From contig NZ_LACH01000031.1 of assembly GCF_000968015.1 (NCBI RefSeq), positions 1-64,000 of the forward strand: DNA of 64,000 bases. The letters run 5' to 3'. Numbering within the stretch: position 1 is the first letter of the stretch; each line of letters starts with the position of its first letter. This DNA comes from Pseudomonas fluorescens (GTDB lineage: Bacteria > Pseudomonadota > Gammaproteobacteria > Pseudomonadales > Pseudomonadaceae). The translations under genes and the position numbers were made by a program. The notes under the pieces were generated by a model that was given only the letters and a program-made list of their open reading frames with translations, was not told the origin of the DNA and searched no databases. Below, one piece after another: positions 11,543 to 20,155 of this stretch.

Positions 11543-12165
11543 ACTAACGCGTTACGTTTTGCCATATCGATGAGTTCAACCAGGGATTTGGCTTTGAGTT
11601 TCTGCATGAGGCGTTTTTTATAAGTGCTGACAGTCTTGTTGCTCAGAAACATGCCTTTGGCAATTTCCTTGTTGGTGCGGCCTTGGGCAAAGAGTTGCAA
11701 TACCATCAGTTCCCGGTCATTGACTGACTTGAACAGTTCCAGGTCGGCGAATCGCGCGTCATCACAGCGAACAGGATTCAAGGCCTGACTTGGGAAATAG
11801 TTGTAACCTGACAATACGGCCTTTATAGCGCTGACCAGTTCACTCAGATCTTCCTGTTTACACACATATCCCGATGCGCCGGATTGCATGCAGCGAATAC
11901 CGAAAAGTGTCGGGCACTGTGCTGTTAACACCAATGTTTTCAGGCGGGTACTCATTGCGTTGAAACGGGCGAGAACTTCCAGCCCATCCAGTTTGGGAAT
12001 GCTGATGTCGAGAATGACCAGATCAGGCATGCATTCGCGAACCATCTGCATGGCGTCGACCCCATTATCAGTTTCGCCGACGACTTTGTAACCTTCATGT
12101 TCAAGCAACATTCTGACGGCAAGGCGGATAACCGGGTGATCGTCGACAATAAAAACGGAGTTCAT
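11539..12165 (-). CDS. rocA2: RocA2-like NarL/LuxR-family response regulator
   Basis: A 208-residue regulator: an N-terminal receiver (FIVDDHPVIR, phosphorylated Asp in VILDISIPKLDG) and a C-terminal LuxR-type HTH (GRTNKEIAKGMFLSNKTVST). The length matches EvgA/BvgA. I choose ATG 12165, which starts MNSVFIVDDHP and has GGGA upstream; the frame stays open to 12201. It is the first gene of the rocA2-rocS2 operon and the evident phospho-partner of the Hpt domain of the next protein. It is probably a DNA-binding output for surface-attachment genes, by analogy with P. aeruginosa RocA2 (inference). Confidence 0.87.
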   Translation of the reverse strand: MNSVFIVDDHPVIRLAVRMLLEHEGYKVVGETDNGVDAMQMVRECMPDLVILDISIPKLDGLEVLARFNAMSTRLKTLVLTAQCPTLFGIRCMQSGASGYVCKQEDLSELVSAIKAVLSGYNYFPSQALNPVRCDDARFADLELFKSVNDRELMVLQLFAQGRTNKEIAKGMFLSNKTVSTYKKRLMQKLKAKSLVELIDMAKRNALV

Positions 12166-12420
12166 AATCAAATCCCATACGAGCTCAAATAAAGCGCGCA
12201 CCTTAGCTCAGATAGTTGAGGCGTCGCATGAGCTGACGGACCTGCAGCGGCAATATAGGAACAATCCTACAGCTGAAGAAGAATGGGACTACGTATCAAC
12301 TAGGTTTTTTATGAAGAAGGGTGAAGGTTGTTGATGGTTAGTCGAGAGGTTGGAAGTATTTGTTTGTAAGTTTTGAGTTGTGTTTTGGCTAAGTTTTTAG
12401 TGCGTTTGGTATGCGATTTT
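12166..12420. promoter_or_regulatory. AT-rich intergenic region upstream of rocA2 with inverted repeat
   Basis: This 255-bp gap between the stand-alone receiver gene and rocA2 is AT-rich relative to its surroundings, especially 12290-12420. It holds a perfect short inverted repeat, TAGGA-ACAA-TCCTA, at 12256-12269, about 90 bp upstream of the rocA2 start. That is a plausible site for a NarL-family regulator, possibly RocA2 itself. I could not identify a clear -35/-10 pair or a small RNA. Confidence 0.4.
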
Positions 12421-12825
12421 TTACAGTGAGGCCAAGGTCAGCAAGTTTCTAAATTCGGATTGTTTCAGCGGTTTGATCAAGTACCCCAGTAATGGCAGTC
12501 CGTGTTCGTTGGCCTTTTTTTCAAGTTCATCCAGTTCGGCGGATGTCAGGCTACTTAACAGTATGGCCTGTCTGATCATCCCCCGGTGGCTGGCGAATTC
12601 GACCAGATCAAGCCCGCAGAGGTCGGGCAGACATTGATCGCACAAAAGAATATCAAATGGTTGCACCGCCTTGAGCATTTGTTGCAAGGCGCCATCGGCA
12701 CTGTCGGTAGTGGTCAGTTGGGTGAAACCGTAACTCTCAAGCAGGTATTGAGTTGCCCGGAGTTGGAAGGGATGATCTTCCACCAGCAAGATGCGCAGAT
12801 CGTCTTTGGACATAGGAGTATTCAC
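12421..12825 (-). CDS. Stand-alone receiver-domain protein (RocR-like REC)
   Basis: A 134-residue single REC domain with no output domain. Acidic residues are in LLVEDHPFQ, the phospho-acceptor lies in ILLCDQCLPDLCG, and the conserved lysine is in GYLIKPLKQSE. The sequence resembles the receiver of P. aeruginosa RocR, which fuses this type of REC to an EAL domain; shared features I recall are EDxPFQ, the Asp neighbourhood, ILLSS and the LxKP end. Here the EAL domain is absent. A separate EAL gene lies 1.6 kb upstream on the same strand, beyond dgt. It might compete with RocA2 for phosphate from RocS2 or act in trans (inference). An ATG at residue 5 is an alternative start. Confidence 0.82.
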   Translation of the reverse strand: MNTPMSKDDLRILLVEDHPFQLRATQYLLESYGFTQLTTTDSADGALQQMLKAVQPFDILLCDQCLPDLCGLDLVEFASHRGMIRQAILLSSLTSAELDELEKKANEHGLPLLGYLIKPLKQSEFRNLLTLASL

Positions 12826-12996
12826 GCTTCTTCTGTCGAGCTGAAGGAGGCGAGATTATTTCGCGAGGTTACCGAATAATCGATCAGTTAGCTCAGCGCA
12901 GGTTGTAGGGGAATTCGGAGAACGTTGAGTGCACTTGAGGTTTGAGAGGCAAATCAACCATTACAGGCGGCGTAATGGCTGATCACCCAGGTCTCA

Positions 12997-14325
12997 TCAG
13001 TGGCTCGAACGACCGGTCATCTCCAGCGCCATTTCACTGGCATAGCTGTCGGTCATGCCGGCGATGAAGTCAATCATCCGTAGAAACGAGGCGTGCAATG
13101 GGCCGTGAGGATCGGGCGCATTGTTACCCAACAGGTCGAGGACTCGGCGACTCTTGAAGGACGGCGTTCGACCGTTATGCTGTTCCAGTGCCGCGCCGCA
13201 GAAGGCGTTGAGCAGGATTTCCAGCGTGGTGTAGGCGCCGATTTCATGCAGGGTCTTGCGCTTGTCCTGGAAGATTTTCTTCCGTGCCATGTCCTTGGCA
13301 TTCAGTACGCATCGCTTGGCAGGGCCGTGCATGTGTTCCACCAGATCACCGGGCAGCGTGCCGGCCAGCAACGCGTCCTGTTGCTCGACAAAGGCCCGTG
13401 CTGCGGCGTTGGTCAGGTGCTCAATGGCTTTGCCTCGCAGGATCGCCAGTTTGCGCCGACGCGAATCCAGTGGCCCAAGCTGGCGATAGGTTTCCGGTAA
13501 ATCGTCACCCACAAGGTCCAGCAACAGGGATTCGACTTCGGCGTACTCCAACAACTCCATTTCCAGACCGTCTTCCAGATCGATCAGCGCGTAACAGATG
13601 TCATCGGCAGCCTCCATCAGATACACCAGCGGATGGCGCGCCCAACGCTGTTCCTCGAGTTGCGGCAGGCCGAGTTTATGGGCGATTTGTTCCAGAAGCG
13701 GCAATTCGCTCTGATAGCAGCCGAACTTGTGTTTCTTGTAGCCCAGTGAATCCGCGTGTTTTGCCGTCCATGGATACTTCAGATAAGTACCCAGCGTGGC
13801 GTAGGTCAGCCGGGTGCCGCCGTCGAACTGGTGATATTCCAGCTGGGTGAGTACCCGGAAGCCTTGGGCATTGCCTTCGAAATTGAGGAAATCATTGCGT
13901 TCGACTTCGCTCATTGCATCCAGCCAGCCACGGCCGGCGGCTTGCTGGAACCAGTGGCGAATCGCGTCTTCACCGGAGTGGCCGAAGGGCGGATTGCCGA
14001 TGTCATGGGCCAGGCAAGCCGATTGCACCACCATGCCCAGGTCGCTGGGCTCGCACCAGTCAGGCAGGGCGTTGCGGATGGTTTCGCCGACGCGCATGCC
14101 CAGCGAACGGCCGACGCAGCTGACTTCCAGCGAGTGGGTCAGGCGCGTGTGGATATGATCGTTGCTGGTGACCGGATGGACCTGGGTCTTACGCCCGAGG
14201 CGGCGAAACGCGCCCGAAAAAATGATCCGGTCGTGGTCTTTGTGGAAAGGACTGCGGCCGAGTTCTTCCGGGCTGTGCAGAGGCTTTCCGAGGCGTTCGC
14301 GGGTAAGCAGGGTTTGCCAATCCAA
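12997..14325 (-). CDS. dgt: Deoxyguanosinetriphosphate triphosphohydrolase-like protein
   Basis: A 442-residue HD-domain dNTP triphosphohydrolase (type 2 dGTPase-like). It hydrolyses dNTPs to the nucleoside and triphosphate. The HD motif is in [17 protein letters not shown], and the N-terminal [15 protein letters not shown] and THSLEVS blocks are typical. The start appears to be TTG 14325 ([13 protein letters not shown]), with a GAGAG about nine bases upstream. P. aeruginosa PA3043 is the counterpart and also lies next to rocS2/rocA2, which supports the Roc assignment. No functional link to signalling is evident. Confidence 0.9.
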   Translation of the reverse strand: MDWQTLLTRERLGKPLHSPEELGRSPFHKDHDRIIFSGAFRRLGRKTQVHPVTSNDHIHTRLTHSLEVSCVGRSLGMRVGETIRNALPDWCEPSDLGMVVQSACLAHDIGNPPFGHSGEDAIRHWFQQAAGRGWLDAMSEVERNDFLNFEGNAQGFRVLTQLEYHQFDGGTRLTYATLGTYLKYPWTAKHADSLGYKKHKFGCYQSELPLLEQIAHKLGLPQLEEQRWARHPLVYLMEAADDICYALIDLEDGLEMELLEYAEVESLLLDLVGDDLPETYRQLGPLDSRRRKLAILRGKAIEHLTNAAARAFVEQQDALLAGTLPGDLVEHMHGPAKRCVLNAKDMARKKIFQDKRKTLHEIGAYTTLEILLNAFCGAALEQHNGRTPSFKSRRVLDLLGNNAPDPHGPLHASFLRMIDFIAGMTDSYASEMALEMTGRSSH

Positions 14326-14393
14326 GGCTGGTTCTCTCCGTCAGGTGACTGATCCCCTAGCTTCCCGTTTCGCGCATGTGCCTGCAAGCGGAA

Positions 14394-15557
14394 CTACAGC
14401 CCGGCGGCGTCGATATCGATGAGCAGCAGTCGCTCGCCGTGGTCGAAAAATTGCCCGGCGGTGAGGCAATACTGGTTGCTGGTGGCGTCGCGGTAAGTAT
14501 TGGAGAGCGTCAGTCTTCGCTCATCCCAACCCTCTGCCAGCAGGTGATAGAAGTAGGGGCGCCATGACCAGTTGTGGCCCAGGTAGCGATTGTCGGCCTC
14601 CCAACCGTTGTTGCGCCATTCAAGGTTAGGCGTCAGTTGCGTGCCGTGGCGGTCGCATTGGTAGAAGCGCAGCAGCCAGGGAAATGCATCCAGTTGTGGC
14701 AAGGCGCTGAGCGGCGCGCGGGCCTGAGCCCATGCTTGCAGGATGGTCATCAGCTCGCTGAGTTGCTGGCGCATGATCATCAGGCGACCGCGCTCAGCCA
14801 GCTTCTGCTGAACATAGCGCTGACGCAGTTGCGCGAAGCGCTCGACAAAGGCGTCCGTGGCAAAGAAACCGGCTTGTGCCCGGGCGAACAGAAAACCCTG
14901 AACGTAGCGTGAACCACACTCCAGGGCAAAACTCAGTTGAGCCTCGGTTTCCACCCCTTCGGCGATGATCCAGCAACCGGTTTTCTCCGCCATTTGCGCC
15001 AGAGCCTTGACCACGTCGCTGCTCGGTCCACCTAACGCAGCGGCCTGGAACAAGCGCATGTCGAGTTTGAGAATGTCCGGTTGCAGCGCAAGTACGCGAT
15101 CAAGCTGAGAGTATCCGGCACCGAAATCATCGATGGCGATCCTCGCGCCGGCTTGTCGGTAGCGTGCCACAACTTCGGTCAGACGCTGAATATCGCCCCC
15201 CAGTTCGGTGATCTCGAAGACAATGCGTTGCGGATCGACATTGTGCCTGCTCAATTGCTTGAGGCTCGGTAGAGCCTGGTCCTGCCGCAAGCGGTTGATC
15301 CAGCGTGGCGATATATTCAGGCTCAGAAACCAGTCCGAGGGCGCTTCATGCAGGCGGCTTAGCGCGTTATCGCGGATCTGGCGATCCAGACGACGCAGGG
15401 CGATGGCGGGCGTTCGCGGGTCGGCGAACAGCGGCCCCACCGAGGTCAGTTGACCGTCGGCCTGGCGCAATCTTCCCAGTGCCTCGACACCCGCGATACG
15501 GCCGGTGGCGGTATCGATGAACGGCTGAAAACAGGCGAGCGGTTGCCCGTCGATCAC
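14394..15557 (-). CDS. EAL-domain c-di-GMP phosphodiesterase with YkuI-type C-terminus
   Basis: A cytoplasmic EAL protein. The catalytic motifs appear intact: GVEALGRL, LSLNISPRW, FEITELGG, IDDFGAGYSQ, ILKLDM, IAEGVE and YVQGFLFA. This suggests an active phosphodiesterase. The last 140 or so residues resemble the PAS/Cache-like C-terminal domain of YkuI (WRNNGWEADNRYLGHNW, FDHGERLLLIDID), which could bind a small ligand. I set the start at GTG 15557 (VIDGQPLACFQPF) because AAGGAGG lies four bases upstream of it, giving 387 residues. The open frame continues to a GTG at 15602, but without a ribosome site. No TM helix or receiver domain is present. Confidence 0.85.
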   Translation of the reverse strand: MIDGQPLACFQPFIDTATGRIAGVEALGRLRQADGQLTSVGPLFADPRTPAIALRRLDRQIRDNALSRLHEAPSDWFLSLNISPRWINRLRQDQALPSLKQLSRHNVDPQRIVFEITELGGDIQRLTEVVARYRQAGARIAIDDFGAGYSQLDRVLALQPDILKLDMRLFQAAALGGPSSDVVKALAQMAEKTGCWIIAEGVETEAQLSFALECGSRYVQGFLFARAQAGFFATDAFVERFAQLRQRYVQQKLAERGRLMIMRQQLSELMTILQAWAQARAPLSALPQLDAFPWLLRFYQCDRHGTQLTPNLEWRNNGWEADNRYLGHNWSWRPYFYHLLAEGWDERRLTLSNTYRDATSNQYCLTAGQFFDHGERLLLIDIDAAGL

Positions 15558-15616
15558 GAGGCCTCCTTGGTCAGGTCTTGTTATTGGATTAAACCTGTTC
15601 ACCGGGTAGGCACGCA

Positions 15617-15648
15617 GGATTGAACCCCTCGATAAAGAGGTTCAATCC
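15617..15648. terminator. Hairpin between yqjK-like and EAL genes
   Basis: An imperfect inverted repeat of 12-14 bp (GGATTGAACCCCTC paired with GAGGTTCAATCC, loop GATAAA) separates two same-strand genes. There is no clear U-tract, so it may be a weak terminator or an mRNA-stabilising hairpin. Confidence 0.4.
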
Positions 15649-15680
15649 CGATGTTGCAAGAATGCAGCCAGATAACGGCT

Positions 15681-16022
15681 TTAGTGGTTACGCGAAGAGC
15701 CTTGCATGACCAGCTTGATCAATGGCCCCAGCGTGGCGCCCAGACGAACCAGTCGAGTGAGGCTGCTGACGCCACCGCTCTTGGCGCCCTTACCTGTCAG
15801 AAAACCCAGTAAGGTGACGGCTGCCACGCCCCAGAGTGGGGCGTGCTTGATGCCGAAGCCATCTTGCAGGTTTTGCGTCATCCCGCGCACGCGCTGCAAG
15901 GGTTGCAGCAGTTGCGCGGATTCGTGGCGGATTTCCTGACGATGCATTTCCATGCGCAGGCGGATCAGCGCCTTGCGCATTTCAGTGCGCGAGCTGTTGT
16001 GAGGCAGTTCAGGCAGGCTCAT
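15681..16022 (-). CDS. YqjK-like small membrane-associated protein
   Basis: A 113-residue protein of unknown function. The N-terminal half is charged and helical (MRKALIRLRMEMHRQEIRHES). The C-terminal part has a hydrophobic segment around LWGVAAVTLLGFLTGKG. It is the last gene of a three-gene operon, overlapping the stop of the holin-like gene by four bases. Its order after YqjD- and YqjE-like genes matches the E. coli yqjD-yqjE-yqjK operon, which is the main reason for the name. Confidence 0.75.
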   Translation of the reverse strand: MSLPELPHNSSRTEMRKALIRLRMEMHRQEIRHESAQLLQPLQRVRGMTQNLQDGFGIKHAPLWGVAAVTLLGFLTGKGAKSGGVSSLTRLVRLGATLGPLIKLVMQGSSRNH

Positions 16023-16408
16023 GGCAGCAGACGCTCCCGATCGTTGGCCAACTCTTCCAGAGTGCCGTGGAAGGGCGAGGATTCATCGAAAATCGCCGCT
16101 TTCAAGCGCATCGCACAGAAAATGGCCGCCAGTGTGTAGAACACACAGAGCCCGATGATGGCCGCCAGGCGATAGGTGTCCCAAAACAGGATCAACACCA
16201 GCGTCGACAGCCCCACCAGCAACAGCAAGGCAAAAACCAGCGCCAGGCCTGCGAACAGCAACAGGCTTACCGTGCGGGCTTTTTGTTCCTGCAATTCGAT
16301 GCCGAACAGTTCGACATGGCTGTGCAACAGTCCAAGAAAAGCGGCACCCAGGCGCCGCGGTGAGGAGCTTGGGCCCGTCGCGGACGAGCCGGATTCGCCG
16401 ATCGCCAT
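16019..16408 (-). CDS. YqjE-like (Phage_holin_3_6 superfamily) inner-membrane protein
   Basis: A 129-residue protein with two adjacent membrane helices, about residues 46-75 (SLLLFAGLALVFALLLLVGL...) and 82-100 (AAIIGLCVFYTLAAIFCAM). They are flanked by a helical N-terminus (HVELFGIELQEQKAR). I choose ATG 16408, immediately after the upstream gene's stop codon (TGATATG arrangement); the longer frame to 16492 runs into that gene. It is the middle gene of a yqjD-yqjE-yqjK-like operon. In E. coli these genes are RpoS-controlled and of unclear function. Confidence 0.82.
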   Translation of the reverse strand: MAIGESGSSATGPSSSPRRLGAAFLGLLHSHVELFGIELQEQKARTVSLLLFAGLALVFALLLLVGLSTLVLILFWDTYRLAAIIGLCVFYTLAAIFCAMRLKAAIFDESSPFHGTLEELANDRERLLP

Positions 16409-16409
16409 A

Positions 16410-16724
16410 TCAGCGCCGAGTGGCCAGCAAGCCAAGCAGGAAACCCACGCCGGCCGCGATCCCGACTGATTGCCATGGGTTGGCCTGGACATAGTCTTCG
16501 GTGGCGGTAACGGCAGCCTTGCTGCGTTCGCGCAGGGAGTCTTCGGTCAATTTCAAGGTTTCGCGCGCACGCAGCAGACTGTCGTGGATTTGCTCGCGCA
16601 ACTCATCAGCCTGATCGCCGGCCAACGTTGCGGTGTGTTCCAGCAAGCGTTCGGTGTCGCTGACCAGAGTCTGAAAATCATTCATCAGGATTTCTTGAGC
16701 AGTCTTTGCCTTGATGCTGGCCAT
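16410..16724 (-). CDS. DUF883 (ElaB/YqjD family) tail-anchored protein
   Basis: A 104-residue ElaB/YqjD-family protein. A long amphipathic helix (residues 15-75) precedes a C-terminal membrane anchor with small-residue repeats, VGIAAGVGFLLGLLATRR. E. coli YqjD binds ribosomes at the inner membrane in stationary phase and inhibits growth when overproduced (literature). The gene heads a three-gene operon with YqjE- and YqjK-like proteins. The 5' region is shared with the divergent amt promoter area. Confidence 0.85.
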   Translation of the reverse strand: MASIKAKTAQEILMNDFQTLVSDTERLLEHTATLAGDQADELREQIHDSLLRARETLKLTEDSLRERSKAAVTATEDYVQANPWQSVGIAAGVGFLLGLLATRR

Positions 16725-17030
16725 TGGTGGATCTCCGTAAGTGGCTTCTGAAGCGTTCGAGTATGAGCCTTGCGCGAAGGTTCAGTACAAATGACTGGTA
16801 CAACTTTTGCTACGTCGTGGTGCGTCTGCCTGCGTCGTTGCGCTGTTGCCGGGCAGGATTCGAGCAAAACCTTATCTCAAATAATGAAAACTCGCGCAAA
16901 GGTTCCAACCTTGTGCGCCAAAGTGGCTCATCGGGATCAATCTGTTGATCCCGGCAAGTCGCAACTTGGTGCATGAATTGTCTGCGCGAACTGCTTTGGT
17001 GCTTTTTTAGCCTTCAGGTCTGCCAACCCC
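16725..17030. promoter_or_regulatory. Divergent promoter region with inverted repeat upstream of amt
   Basis: This 306-bp divergent gap serves the DUF883 operon and the ammonium transporter. It contains a perfect inverted repeat at 16932-16953 (CGGGATCAA, loop TCTG, TTGATCCCG), about 80 bp upstream of amt, with no U-tract. TGGTGCA at 16972-16978 resembles an NtrC half-site, but no complete NtrC site or good sigma-54 promoter could be read. Confidence 0.4.
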
Positions 17031-18239
17031 ATGGAAAATCTGCAAAGCGCTGTGGACAGTCTGGTCCATAGCTCCAATACGTTGTTCATTCTGATCGGCG
17101 CGGTCATGGTGCTGGCGATGCACGCCGGTTTCGCCTTTCTTGAAGTCGGCACGGTTCGGCAAAAGAACCAGGTCAATGCCTTGTCGAAGATCCTCAGCGA
17201 CTTCGCCATTTCGACCCTGGCCTACTTCTTTATAGGCTATTGGATTTCCTATGGGGTGACCTTCATGCAGCCGGCGGCGGTGATCAATGCTGATCATGGC
17301 TATGGCTTGGTGAAGTTTTTCTTTCTGCTGACGTTTGCTGCGGCGATTCCGGCGATCATTTCCGGCGGCATCGCCGAGCGTGCCCGGTTTGTCCCGCAAT
17401 TGTGCGCGACGGCACTGATCGTGGCGTTCATCTATCCGTTCTTCGAGGGCATGATCTGGAACGGCAACTTTGGCCTGCAAGCCTGGTTGCTGGAGCACTT
17501 TGGCGCCAGCTTCCATGATTTCGCCGGCTCGGTGGTGGTCCATGCCATGGGTGGCTGGCTGGCTCTGGCGGCGGTGTTGTTGCTCGGGCCGCGCAATGGT
17601 CGTTATCGCGAAGGGCGACTGGTGGCGTTCGCGCCCTCGAGCATTCCCTTTTTGGCGCTGGGGTCGTGGATCCTGATCGTTGGCTGGTTCGGTTTCAACG
17701 TGATGAGCGCGCAAACCCTGCAAGGTGTCAGCGGACTGGTGGCGGTGAACTCGCTGATGGCCATGGTCGGCGGCACCATGGCGGCGCTGATCGTCGGGCG
17801 CAATGACCCGGGCTTTCTGCATAACGGCCCGCTGGCCGGACTGGTGGCGATCTGTGCCGGTTCCGATCTGATGCACCCGGTGGGCGCGCTGATCACTGGC
17901 GTCATCGCCGGCGCATTGTTTGTCTGGTGCTTCACTGCAGCTCAAGTCAAATGGCGCATCGACGATGTGCTGGGGGTTTGGCCGTTGCATGGTTTGTGTG
18001 GCGTCTGGGGCGGAATCGCCTGCGGCATTTTCGGCCAAAGCGCGTTGGGTGGGCTGGGCGGCGTGAGCCTGATCAGTCAGTTGATCGGCACTGCGCTGGG
18101 GGTGGTCGTGGCGCTGGCCGGTGGCTTTGCCGTGTATGGCGCGATCAAGGCGTTCCATGGTTTGCGCCTGAGTCAGGAAGAAGAGTATTACGGCGCTGAC
18201 TTGTCCGTGCACAAGATTGGCGCTGTGAGCCAGGACTAG
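17031..18239 (+). CDS. amt: Ammonium transporter (Amt/MEP/Rh family)
   Basis: A 402-residue, eleven-helix inner-membrane ammonium channel. The conserved twin histidines are His171 in VVVHAMGGW and His320 in WPLHGLCGVWGG. The Asp of the FHDFAGS motif (Asp163) is also present. Aromatic residues of the pore region (FAFLEVGTVRQKN) match Amt. It lacks an adjacent glnK, unlike amtB of the glnK-amtB operon, so it is a second, independent Amt. Its stop overlaps the stop of the convergent antiporter gene by four bases. Confidence 0.92.
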   Translation: MENLQSAVDSLVHSSNTLFILIGAVMVLAMHAGFAFLEVGTVRQKNQVNALSKILSDFAISTLAYFFIGYWISYGVTFMQPAAVINADHGYGLVKFFFLLTFAAAIPAIISGGIAERARFVPQLCATALIVAFIYPFFEGMIWNGNFGLQAWLLEHFGASFHDFAGSVVVHAMGGWLALAAVLLLGPRNGRYREGRLVAFAPSSIPFLALGSWILIVGWFGFNVMSAQTLQGVSGLVAVNSLMAMVGGTMAALIVGRNDPGFLHNGPLAGLVAICAGSDLMHPVGALITGVIAGALFVWCFTAAQVKWRIDDVLGVWPLHGLCGVWGGIACGIFGQSALGGLGGVSLISQLIGTALGVVVALAGGFAVYGAIKAFHGLRLSQEEEYYGADLSVHKIGAVSQD

Positions 18240-19948
18240 GTCTCTTCGTCGTCAGCGCCTGGATAGAAACCGTGCAGCAGACGATAGCGGTCGTGCCGAA
18301 TCTGATCGGCCCGCTCCTGTACCTGATGCGCGGGTAATCCCAGCATGATCAGCGCGTGGGAGGCGAGCATCAGGCTCGACTCCAGCAGTTCAGGCACGAC
18401 TTCGCTGGCGCCGGCGGCCTTCAACTCGGCCAGTTGGCTGTCGTCGCGTGTGCGCACCAGAATCGGCACGGTCGCATTGAGCTGCCTAGCTTCCTTGAGG
18501 ATCAGCAACGCGATGTCGGTCTGATCCACGGCGATCACCAACAGCCTGGCGCGCTCCAGCCCTACCGCGACCAGCAGTTCACCGCGACGTGAGTCGCCAT
18601 AATGCACACAGGTTTCACCAAGGGCGGCTTCGTGGACACGCACCGGATCAGAATCCAGTGCGATGTAGGGTTGCTGCGCGTTGCGTAGTGCGCGTCCGAT
18701 TGACTGACCTACACGACCGTAGCCACATATAACGACATGGTTGTGTAACCCGGCATTGAGCGCGCTGATTTCCTCGAGTTTCGCTTCTTCGTTGGGTTTG
18801 CGGTGCAGGCGTGTGGCGATGTGGGGCGCGGCGCGCAGCAGCAACGGCGTGACGAGCATCGAACAGAAGGTCGCCGCCAGCAGCAGGCCGCCCAAATCCG
18901 CGGGCATCAATTTGTTCTGCTGCATCAGTGCCATCAGCGCAAAGCAGAACTCGCCGCCCTGGGCCAATGCCAGGCCGCTGCGCCAGGCGGTTTCGCCATC
19001 GCTGCCACGCCATTTGACCAGCAGCGCAACGACGCTGCCCTTGAGCACCAACAACCCCAGGGTCAGGCCGAGAATCAGCAGGCCGTGGCTGGCGAACAAC
19101 TGCAAGTCGATCAGCATGCCGATACTGACGAAGAACAACCCGAGCAGAATGTCGCGGAACGGGCGGATGTCGGCCTCGATCTGATGCCGGTAGTGGCTTT
19201 CCCCCAGCAGCATGCCGGCGAGAAACGCACCCAGGGCAGGGGAGAGACCGAGCAGGTGCGTCAGCCACGCCGTCAGCAGAACAATCACCAGCGCCAGTAG
19301 CACGAACAGTTCCGGGGAGCGGGCAGCCGCCACTTCATGGAATAGCCGCGGCAGCAACCAGCGACTGGCCAGCAACAGGCCGACAAACAGCACGACGGTT
19401 TTACCCAGCGTCAGTGGCAGCGCCCAATACCAGGCCTGGTCGCTGCTGCCAGCGAACACCGGCACCAGGGTCAGCAGCAATACCGCCACGACGTCCTGGA
19501 ACAGCAACACGGCAATGGCATTCTGGCCGTGGCTGCTGAAAATCTCGCCGAGACTGCTCAGCTCTTTACTGACAATGGCCGTGGAAGACAGCGACAAGCC
19601 GGCGCCGAGTAACAGCGCAGGCGTGATCGGCATTCCGAGCAGCATCAGCAAACCACCCAGCAGCATCCCTGAACACAGCACTTGCAGACTGCCCAGCCCA
19701 AACACCACTCGGCGTAGTGCGAGCATTTTCGACAGGGAAAACTCCAGCCCAAGGGAGAACAGCAGAAACACCACGCCCAACTCAGCGAGGTCCGGCAGTT
19801 CTTCGCTTTCATTCACCCAGTTGAATGCCGTTGGCCCGACGATCAGCCCCACGCACAAGTAGCCCAGCACCGGCGGCAATCGCAGGTGCTGGAACAGCGC
19901 AATCACCACCAGGGAGGCGGCGAAGATGATCAACAGATTGGCAAACAC
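18236..19948 (-). CDS. kefB: Kef-type monovalent cation:proton antiporter (CPA2) with RCK domain
   Basis: A CPA2 transporter of about 570 residues with 12-13 membrane helices (FLLFSLGLEFSLSKML is the family's signature region). It ends in a cytosolic TrkA_N/RCK nucleotide-binding domain (VVICGYGRVGQSIG). It probably effluxes K+ in exchange for protons, perhaps gated by glutathione adducts as for KefB/KefC (family inference). I start it at GTG 19948 (VFANLLIIFAASLV), where GGAG lies five bases upstream. The open frame extends to an ATG at 20089, but those 47 residues look non-coding. KefB versus KefC cannot be settled. Confidence 0.85.
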   Translation of the reverse strand: MFANLLIIFAASLVVIALFQHLRLPPVLGYLCVGLIVGPTAFNWVNESEELPDLAELGVVFLLFSLGLEFSLSKMLALRRVVFGLGSLQVLCSGMLLGGLLMLLGMPITPALLLGAGLSLSSTAIVSKELSSLGEIFSSHGQNAIAVLLFQDVVAVLLLTLVPVFAGSSDQAWYWALPLTLGKTVVLFVGLLLASRWLLPRLFHEVAAARSPELFVLLALVIVLLTAWLTHLLGLSPALGAFLAGMLLGESHYRHQIEADIRPFRDILLGLFFVSIGMLIDLQLFASHGLLILGLTLGLLVLKGSVVALLVKWRGSDGETAWRSGLALAQGGEFCFALMALMQQNKLMPADLGGLLLAATFCSMLVTPLLLRAAPHIATRLHRKPNEEAKLEEISALNAGLHNHVVICGYGRVGQSIGRALRNAQQPYIALDSDPVRVHEAALGETCVHYGDSRRGELLVAVGLERARLLVIAVDQTDIALLILKEARQLNATVPILVRTRDDSQLAELKAAGASEVVPELLESSLMLASHALIMLGLPAHQVQERADQIRHDRYRLLHGFYPGADDEET

Positions 19949-20155
19949 AAAAACTCCGGTGATGGACGCTGGCCATTCAAGCGTAGAGGCAAATAATCCG
20001 TGAGCATCGCGCAATGGGTATTGAAGGCGACTGATGTGCGTCAGCGTATTGCCGCGATCCGTTGCCGTTATGGCCCAAAGGTAGAGCATTCAATGGCTCG
20101 ACGGCTTTTCGGGGCAGGCCTAGAATGATGACTTAATTTTTTCGGTTGAGCGCTC

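Noticed and set aside
16972..17016. Sigma-54 promoter and NtrC site upstream of amt
   Set aside because: Candidate TGGTGC...TAGC and TTGG...TTGT elements deviate at key GC positions, and one lies too close to the start codon. Only isolated half-sites are visible.
17007..18212. A 401-codon minus-strand frame over amt
   Set aside because: The amt frame is certain. The antisense product is Gln/His/Arg-rich without membrane helices or known domains.
19949..20089. Kef antiporter starting at ATG 20089
   Set aside because: The extra 47 residues lack a transporter-like pattern. GTG 19948 has a good ribosome site and begins directly at the first membrane helix.
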